The position numbers were made by a program, and so were the translations under genes. Shown here piece by piece: positions 44,495 to 52,331 of a DNA stretch of 64,000 nt. The stretch covers positions 1,860,001-1,924,000 of the forward strand of contig NZ_CP180355.1 of assembly GCF_048007035.1 (NCBI RefSeq), written 5' to 3'. Below the pieces are notes generated by a model. The model saw only the letters and a list, made by a program, of their open reading frames with translations. It did not search any database and was not told the origin of the DNA. The DNA comes from Imperialibacter sp963977595 (GTDB lineage: Bacteria > Bacteroidota > Bacteroidia > Cytophagales > Cyclobacteriaceae). Every line of letters starts with the position of its first letter. The first letter of the stretch is position 1.

Positions 44495-44620
44495 AAGAAC
44501 ATCTACAAGAAACTTCATGTGCACAGTCGGGCCTCGGCCGTGAAGCTGGCCATTGACAAGAAAATAGTGGGAATGGTGTCACTGGTTTTGGCAGCAGCCG
44601 TCAAACTGCTGTCGGTCTAA
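44495..44620 (+). pseudogene. 3' fragment of the response regulator gene, right copy of the 124-bp duplication
   Basis: Positions 44495-44618 repeat 42529-42652 exactly, and the next two bases complete the original TAA stop codon. It lacks a start and is a by-product of the insertion. It shows what the undisrupted gene end looked like: ending LLSV and overlapping the stop codon of the convergent thioredoxin-fold gene (44617-44619). Confidence 0.93.
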
Positions 44621-45177
44621 CTCTTCCACTTGATATTGCAACCCAGCGACGGCATCTGCTCCTCCTCCTTCACGGTGGTGCCAAGCAAAACTGCATCCAG
44701 TGCATTTCGCAAATCTTTCCCAGTCAGCGGCTGCCCGTTTCTTGGTGTACTTGCGTCAAGCCGTCCCCTGTAAACACACTTCAAGTCGTCATCGAACACA
44801 TAAAAATCAGGCGTGCATGCTGCCTGATAGGCTTTGGCAACCTCCTGAGTTTCATCGTACAAATAAGGAAAAGGGAAAGCCTTCTCTCTGGCCATGATCT
44901 TCATTTGCTCCGGGCCATCCTCGGGATAGTTCACCACATCGTTTGAGCTGATAGCCACAAAACCGACACCCTTTAGCTGGTATTCGCTGGCAATCGCCAA
45001 CACCTCGTCCAATACGTGAATGACATAGGGACAATGATTACAAATAAACATCACCACGGTGCCTTTCTCAGCTTTGACATCACTTATGGAAAGGTGCTCA
45101 TCAGAAACGGTATCTAAAAGTTTAAATCCCGGAGCATTGGTGCCCAAGGGGAGCATGGTAGAATAAGTACTGGCCAT
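44617..45177 (-). CDS. Thioredoxin-fold (AhpC/TSA-like) redox protein
   Basis: A 186-residue protein without signal peptide, so cytoplasmic. The fold begins with PLGTNAPGFKLLDTVSDEHL; the redox motif is VVMFICNHCPYVIHVLDEVL with a CxxC (C-N-H-C) near residue 48, and a third Cys follows in AYQAACTPDFYVFDDDL with the cis-Pro region, matching bacterial thioredoxin-family proteins annotated as peroxiredoxin-like. The likely role is thiol-disulfide exchange or peroxide reduction; the partner is unknown. Its stop codon overlapped the stop of the response regulator gene before the insertion, and the gene is intact. Confidence 0.83.
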   Translation of the reverse strand: MASTYSTMLPLGTNAPGFKLLDTVSDEHLSISDVKAEKGTVVMFICNHCPYVIHVLDEVLAIASEYQLKGVGFVAISSNDVVNYPEDGPEQMKIMAREKAFPFPYLYDETQEVAKAYQAACTPDFYVFDDDLKCVYRGRLDASTPRNGQPLTGKDLRNALDAVLLGTTVKEEEQMPSLGCNIKWKS

Positions 45178-45262
45178 CTTTTTACCTTTATTTACTTAAA
45201 GGCCTAAACAAGTAAAAAGTTCTGAAAACTAAGAAATACTATAAAATTACCTTCTGTAAAAA

Positions 45263-45281
45263 CGCCCGTTGGGCGGGTCAA
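45263..45281 (-). terminator. Lone hairpin in the gap between thioredoxin-fold and amidohydrolase genes
   Basis: CGCCC (45263-45267) and GGGCG (45271-45275) pair around a three-base loop; on the minus strand it is followed by TTTTTA. It is about 85 bases upstream of the thioredoxin-fold gene and could be an attenuator in its leader or a stop for antisense transcription. Confidence 0.35.
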
Positions 45282-45332
45282 CACTTATCTCTATCTTGAT
45301 GAACATCTTCGAAAACCTAGCATACCCCAACC

Positions 45333-46943
45333 ATGAGGCGACTTAACAAACAGACTATATTATTTGCGGCTTTAGCGCTTTTTCAAATATTTTCCATTGG
45401 TGTTTCTGCCCAAAGGAGAAGTATTACCCCATCACCCGCCAGGGCTGAAGGTGACGGCCCCTACACGCAGCTTATCATTCGAGGTGCCATCATGATCAAC
45501 GGCACCGGGGCGCCGCCAATCGGGCCAGTTGATATCGTTATAGAACAAAACAAAATCAAAAGTATTCAAACCGTCGGCTATCCTGGTGTCGAGATCAATG
45601 CCGAAAGACGCCCAAAACTCAAAGAGGGCGGGAAGGAAATCGATGCAGCGGGCATGTATGTGCTTCCCGGCTTTATCGATATGCATGGACACATCGGCGG
45701 CGTGACGCAGGGAACTCCTGCTGAGTATGTCTTCAAACTCTGGATGGCGCATGGCATCACTACGATTCGTGAACCTTCCGCTGGCAATGGCCTCGACTGG
45801 ACACTTGAACACAAGAAAAAGAGCCTGAAAAACGAAATTACCGCTCCCCGCATCCTGGCTTACACCGCCTTTGGCATGGGCAAAGAAGGGGGCATTAACA
45901 GCCCCGAAGAAGCTCGCCTTTGGGTGCAGGAAAATGCTAAAAAAGGAGCAGACGGCATCAAATTCTTTGGTGCCAGCCCCGACATTATGGAAGCTGCGCT
46001 GCGAGAGAATAAGCGGCTGGGTCTGAGAGCTGCCTGCCACCATGCACAAATGGACGTGGCCCGGGCCAATGTGCTCAACACCGCCAGCTGGGGACTCACC
46101 AGCATGGAGCACTGGTATGGCCTGCCCGAGGCTATGTTCGACAACCGTACAATCCAGGACTTCCGGCACGACTACAACTACCAGAATGAACAGCACCGCT
46201 TCGGCGAGGCAGGCAAACTATGGAAGCAGGCAGCAGCCCCGTATTCTGAAAAATGGAATACTGTGATGGACTCGCTGCTGGCGCTCGACTTCACTTTAGA
46301 CCCAACTTTCAATATCTACGAAGCCAACCGTGATTTGATGAGGGCCCGCACTGCAGAATGGCATCAGGACTACACACTTCCCTCCCTGTGGGATTTCTAC
46401 CAGCCCAGCAAACAATCACATGGCTCATATTGGCACTACTGGGGAACCGAAGAAGAAATCCAGTGGAAAGAGAATTACCGTCTATGGATGACTTTTGTAA
46501 ATGAATACAAGAACAGAGGTGGCAGAGTAACTACCGGCTCGGACTCAGGATTCATATTCCAATTGTACGGCTTTGCCTATATCAGAGAAATGGAACTGCT
46601 GAGAGAAGCGGGCTTCCATCCTCTGGAGGTAATCCGCTCGGCCACTTTGTATGGAGCGCAGGCCCTTGGCATGGAAAAGGAGATTGGCAGCATCGAAGTG
46701 GGGAAGCTGGCCGACCTTGTGATAGTGGAAGAGAATCCGCTGCAAAACCTTCAGGTACTTTACGGAACAGGTGCCATCAAATTGACGGAAGACAATGAAG
46801 TTGTAAGAGTTGGCGGCGTGAAGTATACGATCAAAGACGGGATTGTTTACGATGCCAGAAAACTACTGGAGGACGTGAAAACGATGGTGACGGACTCCAA
46901 AGAGGCAACTGGAAAGACTATCAAACAGCCCGGTGTTAACTAA
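45333..46943 (+). CDS. Secreted amidohydrolase-family metallohydrolase
   Basis: A 536-residue protein with a signal peptide (TILFAALALFQIFSIGVSAQ), so periplasmic or outside the cell. The amidohydrolase core is clear: beta strand IIRGAIMINGTGAPPIGPVD, LPGFIDMHGHIGG with the metal-binding HxH, a Lys in ADGIKFFGASPDI that may bridge the metals, AACHHAQMDVARAN and TSMEHWYG with further His ligands, VTTGSDSGFIFQLYG with the catalytic Asp, and the closing GSIEVGKLADLVIVEENPL. This arrangement resembles secreted Bacteroidota amidohydrolases of the imidazolonepropionase/prolidase-like group. The substrate is unknown. It lies alone between divergent and convergent neighbours. Confidence 0.88.
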   Translation: MRRLNKQTILFAALALFQIFSIGVSAQRRSITPSPARAEGDGPYTQLIIRGAIMINGTGAPPIGPVDIVIEQNKIKSIQTVGYPGVEINAERRPKLKEGGKEIDAAGMYVLPGFIDMHGHIGGVTQGTPAEYVFKLWMAHGITTIREPSAGNGLDWTLEHKKKSLKNEITAPRILAYTAFGMGKEGGINSPEEARLWVQENAKKGADGIKFFGASPDIMEAALRENKRLGLRAACHHAQMDVARANVLNTASWGLTSMEHWYGLPEAMFDNRTIQDFRHDYNYQNEQHRFGEAGKLWKQAAAPYSEKWNTVMDSLLALDFTLDPTFNIYEANRDLMRARTAEWHQDYTLPSLWDFYQPSKQSHGSYWHYWGTEEEIQWKENYRLWMTFVNEYKNRGGRVTTGSDSGFIFQLYGFAYIREMELLREAGFHPLEVIRSATLYGAQALGMEKEIGSIEVGKLADLVIVEENPLQNLQVLYGTGAIKLTEDNEVVRVGGVKYTIKDGIVYDARKLLEDVKTMVTDSKEATGKTIKQPGVN

Positions 46944-47070
46944 AATTTTAGCGCAAGGGAGTTTAATAACCGCATAGAAACGAAGTAAGCCCTTTGAAAT
47001 TATCTTTTTTCAAGATTTTTTAGTATTATGAAGATTATTTGAAGCATCGCCTATATTATAGTATTATTAA

Positions 47071-48117
47071 ATGAGTATCCCTGATCAACCCTTTTTACTA
47101 AAACCTGTTTTTGAAAAATTTCCTCTTTCAGCGATAGTCGCTTTAGCAGTCCTGCAGATTCTTTTATTCGGTTGTATCCCCACTGAACCGAGCAGTGACG
47201 GGAAAAAAGAAGGGACGGCAGAGACAGCTCAAGCTTCAGTAGAACCTGATGCAGAACCCTATGAGGCGCTTTCTCTTCTGGGCAAAAAACTAAAAAGACC
47301 TGAGCTTTCTGACAAACAACGAGCAGCACTCGAAGAAAACCTGGCTAAGGCTAAGGCAAATTTCGATGCGTATCCTGACAGTCTGGACTTCATCATTTGG
47401 TATGGAAGAAGGCTTGCCTACATGTCGATGTACAAAGAGGCCATACAGGTGTACACTGACGGACTGAGAGAATTTCCTGATTCGTACAGGATCTACCGCC
47501 ACAGGGGCCACCGGTATATTTCCATCAGGCAGTTTGACGACGCCATCAGGGATTTGGAGAAGGCAGCTTTTTATATGCGTGGGGAAGAAACCATGATCGA
47601 AAAAGATGGGATACCGAATAAGCTTAACATACCGCTGTCAAGTACTCAGTTCAATGTTTGGTATCATCTTGGACTTGCCTACTATTTGAAAGGCAACTAC
47701 GATAAGGCTATTTCCGCTTACAAAAAATGTATGGAGTTCTCCACCAACGATGACCTGCTGGTCGCAACCTCCGACTGGATGTACATTACCTACAGGAAGC
47801 TGGGGAATCTGCAAGCCGCTGACAAAGTGCTTGAGGCGATCAAACCAAAAATGAAGATCGTAGAGAACGACTCCTACCACAAGCGCCTTCTCATGTACAA
47901 AGGCCTCCTACAGCCAGAAGATGTTCTTAGCGCTGACGAGGAGGATGGCGTTCAACTTGCCACACAGGGCTATGGGGTAGCCAACTGGTACCTGTTGAAC
48001 GGTGACATTGAAAAAGGCAGGGACATTCTGGAAAAGGTGGTTGCCGGAGAAAGCTGGTCGGCCTTCGGATATATCGCCTCAGAGGTGGAGCTAACCAACC
48101 TGCAGGCGCTACTTTAA
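47071..48117 (+). CDS. TPR lipoprotein
   Basis: A 348-residue protein with a long N-terminal region ahead of its hydrophobic segment (SAIVALAVLQILLFGC), where LLFGC is a lipobox, so it is probably a membrane-anchored periplasmic protein. The mature part has TPR units: YGRRLAYMSMYKEAIQVYTD, RIYRHRGHRYISIRQFDDAI, WYHLGLAYYLKGNYDKAISA and WYLLNGDIEKGRDILEKVVA. TPR proteins of this kind scaffold other proteins; no partner is evident. The 3' end overlaps the convergent GDPD gene by nine bases, and that overlap was hit by insertion sequence copy 2, yet this gene remains complete because of the 354-bp duplication. Confidence 0.8.
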   Translation: MSIPDQPFLLKPVFEKFPLSAIVALAVLQILLFGCIPTEPSSDGKKEGTAETAQASVEPDAEPYEALSLLGKKLKRPELSDKQRAALEENLAKAKANFDAYPDSLDFIIWYGRRLAYMSMYKEAIQVYTDGLREFPDSYRIYRHRGHRYISIRQFDDAIRDLEKAAFYMRGEETMIEKDGIPNKLNIPLSSTQFNVWYHLGLAYYLKGNYDKAISAYKKCMEFSTNDDLLVATSDWMYITYRKLGNLQAADKVLEAIKPKMKIVENDSYHKRLLMYKGLLQPEDVLSADEEDGVQLATQGYGVANWYLLNGDIEKGRDILEKVVAGESWSAFGYIASEVELTNLQALL

Positions 48118-48295
48118 TTTGTTTCTCAAGGCCAACGCAACATCAGGGTAGTTCGTAATCACCCCGTCTACGCCCATGCCAAGTACCTTCATCATTTCAT
48201 CGGTCGTATTAACTGTGTAAGGAATAACGGTCAAGCCATCGTCGTGATGTCGTTGAACAAGGGACACATTAATCATTTTGTGGTAGTAGTTTATT
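47942..48295. repeat. Left 354-bp target-site duplication of insertion sequence copy 2
   Basis: Identical to 50138-50491. It contains the last 176 bases of the TPR lipoprotein gene and the last 187 bases of the convergent GDPD gene, which overlap by nine bases. The insertion sequence begins at 48296. Confidence 0.95.
48109..48295 (-). pseudogene. 3' fragment of the GDPD gene, left of insertion sequence copy 2
   Basis: The minus-strand frame encodes the last 61 residues of the glycerophosphodiesterase (YYHKMINVSLVQRHHDDGL to ALALRNKLK), identical to the intact copy at 50305-51183. The frame continues a few codons into the insertion sequence, where an ATG occurs by chance. It lacks the active site. 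The stretch 48118-48439, otherwise without a gene, holds this fragment, the left inverted repeat and the hairpin of the insertion sequence. Confidence 0.92.
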
Positions 48296-48319
48296 CCTGA
48301 GTTTGACACGCTGAAATTG

Positions 48320-48354
48320 AAAAAGTGCCATTGCGCTGTGTATGGGCACTTTTT
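48320..48354 (+). terminator. Terminator-like hairpin at the left end of insertion sequence copy 2
   Basis: Same AAAAAGTGCC and GGCACTTTTT stem as in copy 1, between the left inverted repeat and the transposase start. Confidence 0.7.
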
Positions 48355-48439
48355 AGACTACTTTTCAGGAATTTGTATATCGAAAACTCGCTTGATTTTC
48401 TTTCAGATAGTGGCTTGATTTGCCTCAAACAGATTTTGA

Positions 48440-50062
48440 GTGCCTAGTATCATTATCGACAAGAAGCCATCTGGTGATTATATCCGCATCGTTGAGTCTT
48501 ATCGTGACCAGGATGGCAAGCCACGCACCAAAACGCTTTACAGCCTGGGGCGGGTAGACAGTTTTTCGCCCGAGTCTCTGAAACGAATGGGCCAGCGGCT
48601 CTATGAATTAGGTGGTGGAAATCTGAAGGATTTACTCGGTGAGCAGGTCAGCGAAGAAGGTAGATATAACTACGGCTTTCTGTTGGTTTACCGTAAAATA
48701 CTCCACTATTACGGCCTTGATCGCATATTTCAGCGGATCACCAAAAAGAAAAAGCTGACCTTCTCTCTTACTGAAGTGGTTTTACTACTGCTCATTGAGC
48801 GCCTCAATGATCCTTGTAGCAAGCTGGGTAGCTTTTTCCACCAGGAAGAATACCTGGGGCTGGCTCAGGTGTCCTTGCAACACCTCTACAGGAGTCTGGA
48901 CTACCTGGCTGACCATAGCCAACTGATCCAGCAAACCATTTTCCAAACTGGTAGAGACCTGTTCAACCAGAAATTAGATGTGGTGTTCTATGACGTGACC
49001 ACCTTCTATTTTGAATCAGAAATAGAACAGGAAGGAGCATTGCGTCAGAAAGGCTTTAGCAAAGATGGCAAAATAGGAAGCACACAAGTGGTTTTTGCCA
49101 TGCTCATTGACAGATACAAGCAACCCATCGGTTACAAACTCTATAGCGGAGACCTGTGGGAAGGATACACCTACACAGAAATGGTGGAAAGCCTCAAGAA
49201 AGAATACCAGATCGAAAACATCGTCTTGGTAGCCGACCGAGGCATGCTCAATACTGACAACCTGCAAGTCACTGTTGACAAAGGCTATGAGTTCATCATG
49301 GGAGAGCGGCTCAAGGTACTCCCCAAACCCATCCAGGCCCGGTTGATCGATCTGGATAACTATCACCATCAATGGATGAGTTCTTCAGTAGGTTCGGAGC
49401 GTGAGCCGATCAAAGTGCGCTACACTGTCCTGGAATACAATGAGCGAAAGATCATAGCTACCTACAGCGAAAAGCGAGCTGAAAAAGATCGACAAGAAAG
49501 AGAAGAAAAGCTTCGTAAGGCTGAATTGTTGCTCAAAAACCCAACGCAACTCAAAAAGAAGGCCCATCACTACTACCTCAAAAATACCGAAGGGGAAAAG
49601 TATGTGGTTGATACTGAAAAAATCAAACGAAGCGAAAAGTATGACGGCTTCCTTGCCATCGCCTACCACGCCAAAGGACTCTCCCATGAACAGGTGCTGG
49701 ATCACTACCACCATCTATACCAGATAGAGCATAGCTTCCGTACCTTCAAAGGCTATCTGGAAACCCGCCCGATGTTCCACTGGACCAATAAGCGTATCCA
49801 GGGTCACATTTGTCTGTGCTATATCGCCTATAGCATGCTAAACCATTTACAACTTCGGCTAACCAAACAAGGCACCCCACTTACAGAGCAAACCATCCGA
49901 ACCCACTTGTCCAAAATGCAAGTCAGCCTTGTCAAACAAGCCGATCAATACTTCTACCTGCGCTCCAAGACCTCTGAAATCTCACAGCAATTACTACAAG
50001 CAGTGGCTGAAAAGAACCTCCCAGACCTTTTTTCTAAGGAGCAGATAATCAAATACTTATAA
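48440..50062 (+). CDS. IS1634-family transposase (copy 2)
   Basis: A 540-residue DDE transposase, nearly identical to copy 1, with GTG start at 48440 and the same catalytic contexts (FYDVTTFYFES, LVADRGMLN, YQIEHSFRTFK). It reads CSKLG where copy 1 has CSKRG, and FSKEQIIKYL at the end where copy 1 has FHKDQIIKYL. The frame is intact. Leu at the CSKLG position is what I would expect from the surrounding hydrophobic pattern, so copy 1 may carry the derived residue; this is inference. Confidence 0.94.
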   Translation: MPSIIIDKKPSGDYIRIVESYRDQDGKPRTKTLYSLGRVDSFSPESLKRMGQRLYELGGGNLKDLLGEQVSEEGRYNYGFLLVYRKILHYYGLDRIFQRITKKKKLTFSLTEVVLLLLIERLNDPCSKLGSFFHQEEYLGLAQVSLQHLYRSLDYLADHSQLIQQTIFQTGRDLFNQKLDVVFYDVTTFYFESEIEQEGALRQKGFSKDGKIGSTQVVFAMLIDRYKQPIGYKLYSGDLWEGYTYTEMVESLKKEYQIENIVLVADRGMLNTDNLQVTVDKGYEFIMGERLKVLPKPIQARLIDLDNYHHQWMSSSVGSEREPIKVRYTVLEYNERKIIATYSEKRAEKDRQEREEKLRKAELLLKNPTQLKKKAHHYYLKNTEGEKYVVDTEKIKRSEKYDGFLAIAYHAKGLSHEQVLDHYHHLYQIEHSFRTFKGYLETRPMFHWTNKRIQGHICLCYIAYSMLNHLQLRLTKQGTPLTEQTIRTHLSKMQVSLVKQADQYFYLRSKTSEISQQLLQAVAEKNLPDLFSKEQIIKYL

Positions 50063-50137
50063 AATCCTGTATATCGAAAGCAATTTTTTAATCGCTTATA
50101 TATCAGTTACTTAACTCAAAATCGTGTCAAACTCAGG

Positions 50138-50313
50138 AGGATGGCGTTCAACTTGCCACACAGGGCTATGGGGTAGCCAACTGGTACCTGTTGAACGGTG
50201 ACATTGAAAAAGGCAGGGACATTCTGGAAAAGGTGGTTGCCGGAGAAAGCTGGTCGGCCTTCGGATATATCGCCTCAGAGGTGGAGCTAACCAACCTGCA
50301 GGCGCTACTTTAA
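50138..50313 (+). pseudogene. 3' fragment of the TPR lipoprotein gene, right of insertion sequence copy 2
   Basis: Repeats the last 176 bases of the TPR lipoprotein gene (47942-48117), including its TAA stop codon, with no start of its own. It is the other half of the duplication and overlaps the true 3' end of the GDPD gene. Confidence 0.92.
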
Positions 50314-50491
50314 TTTGTTTCTCAAGGCCAACGCAACATCAGGGTAGTTCGTAATCACCCCGTCTACGCCCATGCCAAGTACCTTCATCATTTCATCGGT
50401 CGTATTAACTGTGTAAGGAATAACGGTCAAGCCATCGTCGTGATGTCGTTGAACAAGGGACACATTAATCATTTTGTGGTAGTAGTTTATT
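50138..50491. repeat. Right 354-bp target-site duplication of insertion sequence copy 2
   Basis: Identical to 47942-48295 over all 354 bases; the sequences diverge immediately beyond (GACTCC here against the insertion-sequence end on the left). Confidence 0.95.
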
Positions 50492-51183
50492 GACTCCACG
50501 TGGGTCGTAGACGCCCGTCCTAGCCGGAACCTGTTATCCTGATAAAACGGAACAAAGAAGAGTGAGGTCTGGCTGACCAGCAGCTTTTGCAAGGGTATGT
50601 TGTAGCCACTGGCATGTGCCTCCTCCAAATATTTTGAGTCAAACGACTGAATGATGCACCACTCTTCGGCTCCATACTTGTGCACCTCCTCGGCCACCTG
50701 CTTTCCAAGCCCATCGTAAAGCCCCTCTTTTGGCCATTTGATTTCGATCAAAACCTTCACTTCACCGTTGATTCCTACAATGACTTCCGCCAGTGAGGGT
50801 ACCAACTCACCCTTGAATGCTTCGCCAAACCAGCTTCCTGCGTCCAACGACCTAATCTCATCAAAAGTCATGGCTGAAATAGCGCCTGAGCCATTGGTGG
50901 TTCTGTCCACTGTGGCGTCGTGCATGACTATGAGATGCCCGTCTTTGCTCCTGTGAACGTCCAGCTCAATCACATCAGCACCCAGCTCAATGGCTTTGCG
51001 AAACGATGCCATCGTGTTTTCAGGAGCATGGCCAGCTGCGCCACGATGCCCCACGATAATGAAGCCTTTCTCCTTGATGTCGTTAATTGTGTAAGATTCC
51101 ATGTTGTTTGCCATCACTGGCCAGAAGAACCAAGCTAACCCGACAGCGATCAGGCCGAGCCCACCTAGGATATACTTTAGCAT
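50305..51183 (-). CDS. Glycerophosphodiester phosphodiesterase
   Basis: Hydrolyses glycerophosphodiesters to glycerol-3-phosphate and an alcohol. The 292-residue product has an N-terminal membrane helix (ILGGLGLIAVGLAWFFWPVM) acting as signal or anchor, then the GDPD barrel: FIIVGHRGAAGHAPENTMAS (catalytic HR...EN), ADVIELDVHRSKDGHLIVMH with the metal ligands and second His, RTTNGSG, and the C-terminal VIPYTVNTTDEMMKVLGMGV and DGVITNYPD. The 3' end is inside the 354-bp duplication, so a 61-codon remnant is also present at 48109-48295. The gene itself is complete. Confidence 0.92.
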   Translation of the reverse strand: MLKYILGGLGLIAVGLAWFFWPVMANNMESYTINDIKEKGFIIVGHRGAAGHAPENTMASFRKAIELGADVIELDVHRSKDGHLIVMHDATVDRTTNGSGAISAMTFDEIRSLDAGSWFGEAFKGELVPSLAEVIVGINGEVKVLIEIKWPKEGLYDGLGKQVAEEVHKYGAEEWCIIQSFDSKYLEEAHASGYNIPLQKLLVSQTSLFFVPFYQDNRFRLGRASTTHVESINYYHKMINVSLVQRHHDDGLTVIPYTVNTTDEMMKVLGMGVDGVITNYPDVALALRNKLK

Positions 51184-51220
51184 AACAGAGATTTTGAGGA
51201 TAATTTAAGCAATTAGACGG

Positions 51221-52330
51221 TCAAAATGCCTCGGCAACGTTGAGATAAACAGCATAGAAACCATCAGTTGCCACGCCGAAATCGAGTCGGAGGTTGAGCT
51301 TTTGATCCTTTATCGGTCTGAATCGCCCGCCAGCGCCAACCACAGCCTTCACCGGGGTTTGAAAAGCCGAAGCTATGTCCGAGGAAACATTTCCAACACC
51401 TGCAAAAAGCACACCTCCCAGCCTCCAAAAAAGCGTTCTTCGCCCCTCCACCTGAAAATACCACGAGACTTTGTCACGGTACAGGTTTTCATTCTTGATT
51501 CCCCTCAGCCTGTCGTTTCCGCCTAGCTGCGGAAGCCTGTAAAACGGGATATTATTACCGGCCACGGAGTTAATCACAAGCTGAAGCCCCAAAACGTGTT
51601 TTGGCGAGATCACTTCCCGAAAGTACCTTGAATCAAGGTTCAACTGTGCAAAGGAATAGTTGCTACCCACTACTTTACTAAAGTAATGTAGGTTGCTGGT
51701 CACGTACCAACCTTTTGAAGGGTAGAGGACGTTGTCTCTTGTGTCGTATATAAATATTGGCCCTAGCCCGTTAGTCCAACCACCCTTGGTGCCCGACACC
51801 TCTCCGGCGTCCAGCACTGCCCCATCTTTGAAGTCACTAAGTTTGTCATACCTGAAGTCGTACGACAATCCAAAAAAGTATTTTTCGTCCCTGATCTTCA
51901 TCCACCGACCGTTCAGCTGGCCAAATTGATCCAGAAACATTTCCAGGTCATCCGGGTGCGTATCATTTCCGATGCCGAAAAAAAAGTCCGGGTAGTTACG
52001 CACCCTCAGGGTATTACTCAGGTAGGTAGCATTCTTAAAGTATTGCTCCGACCGCAGCGAGCTGATCACTTGCTTGTTGGCCGTGTAAATGAATATCGGA
52101 GCCAGTGTGCTGGGTCTATTGAAGCTGCTTGTGTCTACCCCCTTTTTGGGCAAAATCCACATGCCCATAAATCCGCCGAAGAACCTTGACTCGGGCGAGT
52201 AGCCCAAAATGGGGGCCGCAATGACCTTCCCTTTTTTTCCGGCAATCGAATCTACCTTTTCCACGGTCTGACTTAGCCCAGCCCATGGTGCCAACAGAAC
52301 CAGTAGAAAAAGAAGGTAAGAACCCTTCAT
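51221..52330 (-). CDS. Omp85-family surface antigen (C-terminal beta-barrel only)
   Basis: From ATG 52330 the product has 369 residues and a signal peptide (YLLFLLVLLAPWAGLSQ); an upstream ATG at 52345 would overlap aspS and is less likely. The body is a 16-strand-type barrel of the bacterial surface antigen (D15) family without POTRA domains: FFFGIGNDTHPDDLEMFLDQ, GLGPIFIYDTRDNVLYPSKG, the conserved LPQLGGNDRLRGIKNENLYR (the VRGF/Y-like lid motif), and the end YAVYLNVAEAF, which finishes in an aromatic residue as outer-membrane strands do. It starts one base after the aspS stop codon. Its substrate is unknown; calcineurin-linked or patatin-like fusions of this barrel exist, but not here. Confidence 0.85.
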   Translation of the reverse strand: MKGSYLLFLLVLLAPWAGLSQTVEKVDSIAGKKGKVIAAPILGYSPESRFFGGFMGMWILPKKGVDTSSFNRPSTLAPIFIYTANKQVISSLRSEQYFKNATYLSNTLRVRNYPDFFFGIGNDTHPDDLEMFLDQFGQLNGRWMKIRDEKYFFGLSYDFRYDKLSDFKDGAVLDAGEVSGTKGGWTNGLGPIFIYDTRDNVLYPSKGWYVTSNLHYFSKVVGSNYSFAQLNLDSRYFREVISPKHVLGLQLVINSVAGNNIPFYRLPQLGGNDRLRGIKNENLYRDKVSWYFQVEGRRTLFWRLGGVLFAGVGNVSSDIASAFQTPVKAVVGAGGRFRPIKDQKLNLRLDFGVATDGFYAVYLNVAEAF

Positions 52331-52331
52331 C

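Larger units (their letters stand above)
48296..50137 (+). mobile_element. IS1634-family insertion sequence, copy 2 (1842 bp)
   Basis: Same length, orientation and 15-bp ends as copy 1: CCTGAGTTTGACACG at 48296-48310 and its reverse complement at 50123-50137. Flanked by perfect 354-bp direct repeats. About 15 single-base differences from copy 1, while both flanking repeats are still perfect, so each insertion is younger than the split between the two copies; neither was copied from the other just before insertion. Confidence 0.94.

Noticed and set aside
48109..48309. A 66-codon minus-strand gene next to insertion sequence copy 2
   Set aside because: Its body is the duplicated 3' end of the GDPD gene; the start codon is supplied by chance from the insertion sequence.
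42653..50137. A composite transposon carrying the genes between the two insertion sequences
   Set aside because: Each copy has its own long target duplication, so each inserted on its own. The genes between them are normal chromosomal genes whose ends were duplicated in place.
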